Made by a program: the position numbers and the translations under genes
Shown here: positions 34,853 through 43,716 of the stretch, in pieces
Layout: the number at the start of each line of letters is the position of its first letter
Numbering within the stretch: position 1 is the stretch's first letter
The notes under the pieces: model-generated
Seen by the model: only the letters and a program-made list of their open reading frames with translations
Database searches by the model: none
What the model was told of the DNA's origin: nothing
Source of the DNA: Protopterus annectens
Lineage: Eukaryota; Chordata; Ceratodontiformes; Protopteridae
Direction of reading: 5' to 3'
Length of the DNA stretch: 64,000 nucleotides
Assembly (NCBI RefSeq): GCF_019279795.1
Contig: NC_056726.1
Location: 1,016,666,011-1,016,730,010, forward strand

Positions 34853-35377
34853 ATGGAGAATTGTATCACTTCTGGCTCACAATTGTTATTTCCTACTGTA
34901 GCTTCACCGTCTAACAGTAATACTTGTTCACCAAATAGTGAATCTGGCAGTTTTGGAAAAGTTACAGCATTGATTGAATTGTTATATCAATGCGTTCACT
35001 CCTTGGCAAGTCAGATTGCAGGAGTTTTGTCTCGTGAACCCGGAAGTCTTGGTAACGGCTCTTCAAACACTTTGCTGTTACAGCCGGTTCCTGGTTCTTC
35101 AAGGGCTGCCCTAGGATCATAGGATCAGGGAATTTCAGTGCCAAATACCTCCAGTTTGCCTTCGTTGCCCTGTTCTGGTGACCGGACCTCTTGTGGGAAT
35201 GTTATGAACACTAATGTGTCATCTAACAACAAGAATAATAATCCTGTAAGTACTTCATCCATTTTGCCTTCATTAAATGATTGGTTCAAAGAACCGGCAA
35301 GTTTTTTAAACGCTACTATACGTTCACATCAAATCGGACATTCTTGTGAGAGCGAAAATACTCTCATCAATAATTAA
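34853..35377 (+). pseudogene. Upstream part of Penelope ORF1, one in-frame stop
   Basis: ATG at 34853 opens MENCITSGSQLLFPTVASPS, serine/asparagine-rich, with a TAG at 35120-35122 close to a short 'ggatcata' repeat. The same frame then continues VPNTSSLPSLPCSGDRTS and SSILPSLNDWFKEPASFLNA to a stop at 35377. It overlaps the next ORF by about 30 bp in another frame. No known domain; a product would need readthrough and a frame change, so it is treated as broken. Confidence 0.55.
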
Positions 35378-36113
35378 AAAAACTTTTGATATTAAGTTGT
35401 TCAAGCTTAAAAAGCTTCAAATTGAAATTCAGTATCTTACTGAATGTGTGAAAAGAAAACAAGTTCCAAAAGGACTTCGGCAGTGGCGTTTTCCTACTGG
35501 TATCATTTTAAACTCTTCATTTCATAAGGAACTCCTGAATTTATTTGATCTGCAGGGAATTGAGTTCATTGAATGTTTAATCAAAAACTATTATAAACAG
35601 ATAGAACTATTGCAGTGTGAACTAACGGATTTGGACAATGCTATTAGATCTGACAGAGATTTTCAATGGTACAAGTTTGACTTTCTTCGTATTTTCTCTA
35701 GCATTGATAGTGCTTTAAACAAAATTAAAGAGAATAAAATAAAGAAATTGAATAGAGATTCGTTAGCATATGAAAAGGGTTTAGCATATGCTTTACCCCC
35801 TTCGAATTCTGTTGCTAATGGGAATGATAGCTTTAGCCTGGTAAATGATGTTTCTGAAGACAGTTTTCAGACTGGACCTGATAATAATGGCATTGATAAT
35901 AATGGTGTTGTGAATAACAGTAGAAATATTACATCTCCAGTCAGAAGAAGTGAAAGACTGGCTAACAAAAATGGCAACAATAATTCTAATATCAATGTTA
36001 ATCAGCAGCAGGGTTTTCAGGTTCAGAGAAAAGTGAACACTGCGGGACAACAGCGTGCCCCTCGGCCTCAGAATCAGAGAAAGAGCAAATTTCAGAACAG
36101 GAGAAAGAGATAA
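35346..36113 (+). CDS. Penelope ORF1-like protein, coiled and basic, no known domain
   Basis: About 255 codons. Residues 1-60 are lysine-rich and helical (KTFDIKLFKLKKLQIEIQYL), and the middle contains WRFPTG and long amphipathic stretches (IELLQCELTDLDNAIRSDRD). The last third is N/Q-rich with NNGIDNNGVVNN, SERLANKNG and a basic end, KSKFQNRRKR. A basic, low-complexity tail fits RNA binding, which is an inference. The start is uncertain, because the frame may be entered from the upstream ORF. Its 3' end overlaps the RT ORF by 112 bp in the -1 frame. Confidence 0.6.
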   Translation: MRAKILSSIIKKTFDIKLFKLKKLQIEIQYLTECVKRKQVPKGLRQWRFPTGIILNSSFHKELLNLFDLQGIEFIECLIKNYYKQIELLQCELTDLDNAIRSDRDFQWYKFDFLRIFSSIDSALNKIKENKIKKLNRDSLAYEKGLAYALPPSNSVANGNDSFSLVNDVSEDSFQTGPDNNGIDNNGVVNNSRNITSPVRRSERLANKNGNNNSNINVNQQQGFQVQRKVNTAGQQRAPRPQNQRKSKFQNRRKR

Positions 36114-38515
36114 TTTCTCTAGACACTGATTCTGAAGTCTTTGTTCGCACTACTGTTAACCATGATTCTTTAACAATTATTACAAATGCTACACAGGACT
36201 TTAAAATTTTTAATTATTCTTCGTTCAACCCTGACCCTTTGATTATAGATATCCTTGCAAAAGGGTTTTCTTTTGTCCCTGCATTTAGGAGTGACATTGC
36301 TAGAACGTTGACTGATTTAAAGTTTTTTACCAGGAAACTAAATTTGAATGTTATGCTTGGTAGTGATTCTAGTCTCATTAAGGATTTTAAAGTGGCCAGT
36401 ATTTTCAATCCACCTCTTCATCCTTCTATTTCACTTTTTGAAAAAATAGGTGAGAATGACTTTAGAGTACTTTTGAATTCTAGGTACCCATTTAACCTCC
36501 TGGATGAAAATTTGACCCGTAGTGAAAAAGATGCATTAAATGATTTAAAGCTTGCTAATGTTCAAATTTGTAAACCTGATAAGGGGGGTGGATTGTTTTT
36601 TATGAATAAAGAGGATTACACTGCCAACATGATTTCCTTGTTAAACAATGCAGCCTATATGAGGGTGTCCCTTAATGAAACCAATGGAGCCTATCGTAAA
36701 ATTAAGGGCTTCATTAATGATTTATTTATCGAAGGACGTATCGATATTGATTTACTTAATTTTCTCATTATTGCACACCCAATTATTCCTACTTTATTTG
36801 GGCTGCCCAAGGTACATAAAAATCTAATGAAACCCACTTTTCACCCTATAATTGATGGTAGACAGTCTATCACTTATGGGTGTGCTAGATTTGTTGATAG
36901 CAAACTGAAAGAATCATTAAAAAATCAGGAACAAATTTGTAAGGATTCTTGGGCATTTTTAGAAGCACTCAATAATTTTTCTTTCGATGGTGATTTAAAC
37001 TTTTTCACCATCGATGTTTGTGATCTTTATACCTGTATACCGCAAGACCTAGGATGTGAATGGATTAGGGATTTCCTGTTGGATCAAAAATTGGATGGAG
37101 ACCAGATTGATTTGGTCATGTGTTTATTGGAATTGGTATTAAAGAACAGCTATTTCCTTTTTAATTCTGAATTTTACTTACAACAAACGGGTGTAGCCAT
37201 GGGGTTCCCCTGTGGGGCAACTTTTGCCAATACAGTAATGGCATTTTGGGAGAGGCAGTTTTTATTTAAAGATCTTGTCTTTCAGGATAGGGCCGCATGG
37301 TACACCCGCTACCTGGATGATATTTTCATCCTATGGAAGGGCAATAGATTTTCTGCTGCATCCTTTGTTGAAAGAATTACCAGTTTCACCAAGTTCTTAA
37401 ATTTTACGTGGGACTTTCAGGAAAATGACATTTCATTTTTAGATGTGGATTTATCTAAGAATTATTCATTACATTCATTTACATCTAAGATTTTTAGAAA
37501 ACCCACATATTCAAATGCATTCCTTCACTTCTCCAGTTGTCATCCGTTCCACCAAAAGAGGGGTGTTGTCAAAGGACAATTAGTAAGGGTGGCTAGGATG
37601 ACAACTTTGGAGAGTGATTTTGTTGATGAATGTAATTTGCTGAGGGATATGTTCATCAAGCGAGGCTATCCTGGTAATTTAGTGGAGGAACTGATTTATG
37701 AAGTTTCTTCCAAAAGAGCACATGGTTATTTTAAACCAATTCTTAGTTTTAAAATTTTGTATGAGGATGGTAGTCTTAAACTTAACAGTGTTATTCCAAA
37801 TGCACCTAATACACTTACTCTTCCCACACAACAAGTAGGTGATGCAAACAGTGATTTTGGAAGGTTAAGTTTTATTACTACATTTTCTAAGGATGCGCCT
37901 CTTTTGAAATCTATTATTTGTAAAAATTGGTATTTGTTATTAGAGGACAACTTAATAAGAAAACATGTCGGTGAGCATCCATTTGTAGCATTTAGAAAAG
38001 GCAGAAATTTGAAAACTATACTTGAAAAAACTAATAACAAATGCCATCCCCCTCATTGTGGGATGTCTAAGTGTGGATCTTGCCATTGGTGTAAGTTCAT
38101 TCTAGTGACCAATTGTTTCACAATTAATGGTAATAAATATTATTTATCAGATAGATTCAATTGTAACACAAGAGGGGTAGTTTATTTGGCATTATGTTGT
38201 AAATGTCCTTCATTCTACTTTGGCAAGACCGATAGGCCTCTTAAGAATCGGATATATGAGCATAGATATGCTATTACCAAAGAAAATACCAATAATGCCT
38301 TAGCTAGGCATGTTTTATTGTTTCCAGAACACGATTTTTGTTTTTTAGTTATTGAGAAGGTTTCTGAAAGTAATAGGGGGGGGGGTCTGGTTACCTTACA
38401 GCTCGAAGAAAAAGAGCTTTTATGGCAACTCAAATTAAATGCTTCAGTATTGCTAGGGCTTAATTACACTATCTCTATTATGAGTGTGTTAAAATTGAAG
38501 GCATTGCTTAGATAG
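36002..38515 (+). CDS. Penelope reverse transcriptase with GIY-YIG endonuclease
   Basis: The frame is open from 36002, just after a TAA at 35999, to 38515, about 837 codons without a stop. Motifs in order: KPDKGGGLFFMNKEDY, FGLPKVHK, FFTIDVCDLYTCIP (motif A), GVAMGFPCGATFANTV (motif B), RYLDDIFILW (motif C, YLDD at 37310-37321), ISFLDVDL (motif D), RKPTYSNAFLHF, a cysteine cluster CHPPHCGMSKCGSCHWC, then the GIY-YIG nuclease (VVYLALCCKCPSFYFGKTDR, RIYEHR, EEKELLWQL, GLN). The enzyme would cut the target and prime reverse transcription of element RNA. No ATG occurs in frame for the first 350 nt or so, so translation may depend on a frame change from ORF1. Key catalytic residues appear intact. 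Confidence 0.93.
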   Translation, partial: SAAGFSGSEKSEHCGTTACPSASESEKEQISEQEKEIISLDTDSEVFVRTTVNHDSLTIITNATQDFKIFNYSSFNPDPLIIDILAKGFSFVPAFRSDIARTLTDLKFFTRKLNLNVMLGSDSSLIKDFKVASIFNPPLHPSISLFEKIGENDFRVLLNSRYPFNLLDENLTRSEKDALNDLKLANVQICKPDKGGGLFFMNKEDYTANMISLLNNAAYMRVSLNETNGAYRKIKGFINDLFIEGRIDIDLLNFLIIAHPIIPTLFGLPKVHKNLMKPTFHPIIDGRQSITYGCARFVDSKLKESLKNQEQICKDSWAFLEALNNFSFDGDLNFFTIDVCDLYTCIPQDLGCEWIRDFLLDQKLDGDQIDLVMCLLELVLKNSYFLFNSEFYLQQTGVAMGFPCGATFANTVMAFWERQFLFKDLVFQDRAAWYTRYLDDIFILWKGNRFSAASFVERITSFTKFLNFTWDFQENDISFLDVDLSKNYSLHSFTSKIFRKPTYSNAFLHFSSCHPFHQKRGVVKGQLVRVARMTTLESDFVDECNLLRDMFIKRGYPGNLVEELIYEVSSKRAHGYFKPILSFKILYEDGSLKLNSVIPNAPNTLTLPTQQVGDANSDFGRLSFITTFSKDAPLLKSIICKNWYLLLEDNLIRKHVGEHPFVAFRKGRNLKTILEKTNNKCHPPHCGMSKCGSCHWCKFILVTNCFTINGNKYYLSDRFNCNTRGVVYLALCCKCPSFYFGKTDRPLKNRIYEHRYAITKENTNNALARHVLLFPEHDFCFLVIEKVSESNRGGGLVTLQLEEKELLWQLKLNASVLLGLNYTISIMSVLKLKALLR

Positions 38516-38523
38516 ATTTTATG

Positions 38524-38527
<4 letters not shown>

Positions 38528-38584
<57 letters not shown>
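38528..38584. repeat. (TA)n inside the Penelope 3' UTR
   Basis: About 55 bp of TA directly after the RT stop codon. Confidence 0.97.
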
Positions 38585-38586
<2 letters not shown>

Positions 38587-38685
38587 TTTAAGTGGAAATT
38601 ATTTTTCCTTGTATTGGTTTTCACATTTATTCTTATTCCTATTTGTGTGTATATATTTATTTATTTGTATAGATACTTTTTCTTG

Positions 38686-38992
38686 TAATTTTTGTGTAGG
38701 TTGTAATATGTATTTACATTTGTTTTATATGTTCTTGTTGGAGGTTCTTTTGATATAAGGAAGTAATTCTTTTATTTTGGTATATTGAATGACTTTTATT
38801 GAGACTTTATTTTGGTGTAGGAAATGATGTCATTATTTGTATGCTTATATAAACACTAATTTCCCTTGTTAATTTGTCTGTGGAAGTTTACGTATTACAG
38901 TAAACGAAAGCGCTAACTTCAACTTTTTTGCATCCAGTGTGATTTTTCTCCTTCTGCATTTTTCAAGTGTATCTTTTTCTGGATTTGTTTGT
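38686..38992 (+). repeat. Right pseudo-LTR of the Penelope element
   Basis: 307 bp matching 34534-34841. It ends in 'ctggatttgtttgt' directly before the target repeat at 38993. Confidence 0.93.
38870..38923 (+). ncRNA. Hammerhead-like motif, right pseudo-LTR, core mutated
   Basis: It reads CTGTGGA at 38878-38884, so the fourth base of the CUGA box is T instead of A. Stem II (GTTTAC/GTAAAC), GAAA and the palindrome AGCGCT are intact. If the motif is a ribozyme, this copy should be inactive. Confidence 0.5.
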
Positions 38993-39175
38993 ATATGCTG
39001 TAGGTGGATTGAACACTCACAATTGGTCCTAGATGTGAGTGTGCATATGTGTGTGCCTTCTGTGGAAGGTTGGGCTCCAGGCTGGCAACTTGACACCATC
39101 AAACTCCACTGCCAATCATTTTGCGGACCATTGTTCTGCTGTGGTAACCCCTAATTGGGAAAAGCTAGAAGAAGA
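38993..39175 (+). mobile_element. DANA-like SINE, 3' half (right of Penelope)
   Basis: It continues the 5' half with 'ctgtaggtggattgaacact', 'gccttctgtggaaggttggg', 'ctggcaacttgacacc' and ends 'gtggtaacccctaattggga' plus 'aagctagaagaagagg'. The ending matches the 'gcgacccctaa..ggg' end of DANA-type fish SINEs. Confidence 0.87.
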
Positions 39176-40154
<979 letters not shown>

Positions 40155-40334
40155 TGTTCATAAAACCAATAGAAATAATGGGAAATGAAGAAAAATCCAG
40201 GTTGTGCTATACAGAACTAATAAGTATTGTAGACCTTGGAAAGAGAAATGATTCTTATGTTATATTAGGCATTAACAGTATCCTGCATTGCAAGATACTA
40301 AAAAAATAAAATAAATGAATAAGCACACAAATAG

Positions 40335-40537
40335 GGCGGCCACGGTGGTGCAGTGGTTAGCATTGTCACCTCACAGCAAGAGGTTCTCTGGTTCGATCTT
40401 TGGCTGGGGTGCCTTCTGTGCGAAGTCTGCATGTCCTCCCTGTGGTCATGTGGGTCTCCTCTGGGCCCTCCTGTTTCCTCCCACATCCCAAAGACATGCT
40501 GTAGGTGGACTGGACATTCTAAATTGGCCCTAGGTCT

Positions 40538-40603
<66 letters not shown>

Positions 40604-40724
40604 CTTCTGTGGAAGGTTGGGGGCCAGGCTGGCAACTTGATAATGTAAAACTCCACTGCCAAACATGAGCGGACAGGTGATCTGCTGTAGCGACCCCTAA
40701 CCAGGAAAAGCCAAACGAAAAAAA
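40335..40724 (+). mobile_element. DANA-like tRNA-derived SINE, full copy with 13-bp target duplication
   Basis: It is flanked by 'agcacacaaatag' at 40322-40334 and 40725-40737. Head 'cacggtggtgcagtggttag' (A box), 'ctggttcgatctttggctgg' (B box), 'ctgtgcgaagtctgcatgtc', 'caaagacatgctgtagg', then a (TG)30 tract at 40541-40600, 'gccttctgtggaaggttggg' and the end 'gtagcgacccctaaccagg' plus an A-rich tail. RNA polymerase III boxes are readable. The TG tract has expanded at a TG-rich site of the family. Confidence 0.93.
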
Positions 40725-40737
40725 AGCACACAAATAG

Positions 40738-41633
40738 GCCAACAAACAATAAATATACAACATCAAAAAGTGTTATACAGATATAGACCTCAAGAGAAAC
40801 ATAAGTGAATAAATATATACAATGACTCGCATATAGATCTAGTAACATCTAAAGTGAAATGAAAAACAAAATTGGATAGCTGTTTTTACTAGTATTTAAG
40901 CTGTTTCATCAAAGTATATGTGCAAGGAAGGAAAAGTTATTCATGTACAACTAATGATATATGTATGTAGATAAGTTATGAAATGCAGTAGTGAGAGCTG
41001 GTGAGTTAATGGAATGCCATACAAAGCTAATCTAATTATTAAGGCAAGAGGGCCTAAAAGACTGCTTTGACAAGATGTTTCTTCTTTTTTAAGATAAAAT
41101 ATTTCTTATGAAACATTTATTGGAAAAAAAGAGACAGAAATTCTATAATCTATGAAATATTTGACAAAAATAAGACCATTTTAAAATGATATTCTTCACA
41201 CCTCCTTAATTTCAGAACAAGCCTGCTAAACCAGAACAGTTCTATTCTTTACAAATTTATGGCATTACAAAAAAATATCGTCTGATGGGCTAAAAATGTA
41301 CTATTTATTCTGTTAACTAATTATTTTATGAAGCAAGAATATGCAGATAAAATCTGTGCAAAATGACACAGTTGGGTCAGATAAAATCTGTGCAAGATGA
41401 CACACATGTGTCAGTACTTCTATGAAGACAAACTATATGGAACAAAGCAGATGTAAGCTTCATCATATGAGATTAACAGAAGCAAAGAAACACATAAAAG
41501 CTCAGTACTTTACCATATCTATAGCTCACTTTTATTACAGGTGACTATTACAGAATTAATACTTCTAGCCAAAGAGAGGAAGAGAATAAGAAAGTACGAT
41601 CACTCTGTGGTAAGCAATACAGTATCATACTAG
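40738..41633. other. Unidentified AT-rich non-coding sequence
   Basis: No gene or repeat family recognised, apart from a direct duplication of about 34 bp near 41343-41411 ('cagataaaatctgtgcaa'). Confidence 0.45.
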
Positions 41634-42235
41634 GGTTCCCCTTCAAAACATCTAAAACCTATAACATCGAATTTCAAAACATCTAAAATGTATAATATGT
41701 AATAGTGTATCATCAAACATGTAAATGTTATAGCTTAATCTGTTAATCTTGTGGCATCACTATGAGATGTTGTAGTTTTCATTTCTATAGTTATTATTTA
41801 TATAGTGTAGGAATTGATCCTATTTATATAGTGTTCATTTTGCCACTCTGTATGTGTTTTTAGGCCATACAGGTAAGTTATATAGACATTATGTGTACAT
41901 TCTTTATGGTGATTGTGATACAGTGGGGTTAGGAAATTAACTTTTTCCCCACTGTAGTGCGATCTCGGAGTTAGTATATTTAATTTACGGGTGGGGTGGG
42001 GTGGGGGGCTTGCCCCCTGCAGAAACGTAGGAAAAAGTGCATTTGTTAGTCTGGTGTCATGATATGTGAGGGGGATGTTATTTTCATGTGTTTTGTAGTG
42101 TTCAATGTTGTGATGCACAATTTGGATGTTATGAAATTCGATGCTATGGGATTTACATGTTTTGGGCTTTAGACGCTATGACTTCGATGTTATGATTTTA
42201 GATGTTATGAGTTTTAGATGTTTTGAAGGGGAATC
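41634..42235. mobile_element. Foldback-like element 4 with an 8-bp target duplication
   Basis: Termini 'ggttccccttcaaaacatct' (left) and the inverted 'gattccccttcaaaacatct' (right). Flanks are 'catactag' (41626-41633) and 'catgctag' (42236-42243), one mismatch, consistent with an 8-bp duplication. Arms are made of 'ATAACATCGAAA'-type units. The core holds 'gcgatctcggagttagtata' with 'tttaatttacggg' and 'ggggggcttgccccctgcag'. An 8-bp duplication is typical of hAT-type transposases, which points to, but does not prove, such a partner. Confidence 0.78.
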
Positions 42236-42507
42236 CATGCTAGGCATCTTTTAAGTGCCAAAAAATTGTACTTGTTGTTTTTGTTATGAGACTCAAAAAC
42301 TGATACATTATATCACATGGTAGGAATTTCATTGATGCAAACTTGCACCATATTCAAGTAAGGAGGTAGATCAGAACTCATAAAACTGTCTTTGTTATAC
42401 TAAATAAAATGATAGCAGAATGTAAAATACATTGATCTTTGCAATCTTGTAAATAATCACATACAACTATTTCAAATGGTGTTTTACAAACCCCCGGATT
42501 CACTAAT

Positions 42508-42599
42508 CCTCCGTTTAAGACTTAATAAGTCTTACTCGGAGGCTGCAGTTGAACGGTTTGATGTCAGCGTGCCATGAATATTCATGAGGGCATGCTGAC
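42508..42599. other. Two adjacent perfect or near-perfect hairpins
   Basis: Hairpin 1 (42508-42542): CCTCCG ... AAGACTTA/ATAAGTCTT ... CGGAGG. Hairpin 2 (42563-42599): GTCAGCGTGCC, then the palindrome ATGAATATTCAT, then GGCATGCTGAC. They follow 'cccccggattcactaatc', which may be the terminus of the DNA transposon carrying the Myb gene. Confidence 0.7.
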
Positions 42600-42949
42600 T
42601 CAACCGTAACTCTTACACGGACTGAGTAGGAAAGCAGGGGGTGTGTCCGACTGCCGAGCAGTCTAAATGTGCATGCCCCTGCAAGGTTTTAAAAAGCATA
42701 ATGTCAACACACAAGACCGAGTTCACTCAAATGTACTTGCACCCAACACCACACTCCCTGACACTGTAAACACCCATCACACTTATATAAAGTAAATAAT
42801 TATATTTATTTTTTTTAAATCCACAATATAGCTGCCCGTATTTGCGTGTGTGTGCGCAGGTGTGCCCATTGCTTAGCTAGAGTTAGCAATTCTGACATGG
42901 AAGAGCATAAGAAAGAATGTTTATGCAAATTACACCAAATTGCAATAAC

Positions 42950-43015
42950 GTAATGGTAGAGCGTATGCACGAAGAGAAGGCATTCATGGTTCGAGTCCCA
43001 CCACTCCCCTTCTTA
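42950..43015 (+). other. tRNA-like module
   Basis: 'taatggtagagcg' (A-box-like) and 'ggttcgagtcccacc' (B box) are spaced as in a tRNA. No complete cloverleaf was traced. It may be a SINE head or an internal pol III promoter of the surrounding element. Confidence 0.42.
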
Positions 43016-43149
43016 TTTGTGTTTTAAATCAGTATTTGAAATAATACCAGACATATATGATTAAAATTTTATTAAAAGCAGTGACATGGCCAATGTATCA
43101 GTGAACAAACTAAATATTTTTAAAGGACCCAGATATATAATAGCCTGCT

Positions 43150-43345
43150 GTTAAGCAATGCTTTACACAGCTAAACACAGGTGCCCATAGTTTAATAGCA
43201 CTTTACCCAGATAAACAGAGTTGCCCATAGTTTAATAGCACTTTACCCAGCTAAACAGAGTTGCCCATAGTTTAATAGCGCTTTACCCAGTGCAATAGAG
43301 TTGCCCAAAGGTTATAAGCGCTTTACCCAGCGCAATGTGTTTGCG
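43150..43345. repeat. 40-bp tandem repeat, about 4.5 units
   Basis: 'agttgcccatagtttaatag' followed by 'c(a/g)ctttacccag' and a variable 'ctaaacag'/'tgcaatag' end. The last units diverge into CG-rich sequence. Confidence 0.88.
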
Positions 43346-43716
43346 CGGACGTGCGCGCTGCACCAACCAGGGCACCGTAGGGCACCATGAAGCAAAGTAG
43401 AGCTAAGTTGCTTAAATGCAGCCACACCCCCTAGCCTGTCTAGACAGTATTAAAATAAAAGAATGACAAGGGTCGAACCCAGGACCCTGTGCATCATAAT
43501 CAAAGCAAGAAACACACGAAAGGAAAGACCACTTTAATACGAAACACAGCAGAGCTTTCGGATACAATCCTTCATCAATACTCAGTCACTCACTGCAGTC
43601 AGCCGAGAATTTTACAAAACAGCTAATCACAAAAAAGTGTGGGAAATGCGGCATATTTAAGCCCCATAGGCAGGAATACTAACTATAACTGATTTTAAAT
43701 CACATTTGCAGTAAGA

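Larger units (their letters stand above)
34534..38992 (+). mobile_element. Penelope-like element with two pseudo-LTRs and GIY-YIG nuclease
   Basis: About 4.46 kb between the 11-bp target repeats 'atatgctgtag' at 34523-34533 and 38993-39003. Structure: left pseudo-LTR, upstream ORF (broken), basic N/Q-rich ORF, long RT plus GIY-YIG ORF, (TA)n, right pseudo-LTR. The two terminal repeats are about 97% alike by eye, so the insertion is fairly young. It lies in the same orientation as, and inside, a DANA-like SINE. The element resembles the Neptune-type, GIY-YIG-bearing Penelope elements of vertebrates; the subgroup needs a tree. Confidence 0.93.

Noticed and set aside
36002..36113. Canonical -1 slippery heptamer in the Penelope ORF overlap
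   Set aside because: The AAATTTC at 36087 is not in the right register for the ORF1 frame, so no programmed site can be claimed.
43468..43535. Antisense tRNA-like module near the Myb gene
   Set aside because: A B box ('gggttcgaccc') is present, but no A box at a fitting distance was found.
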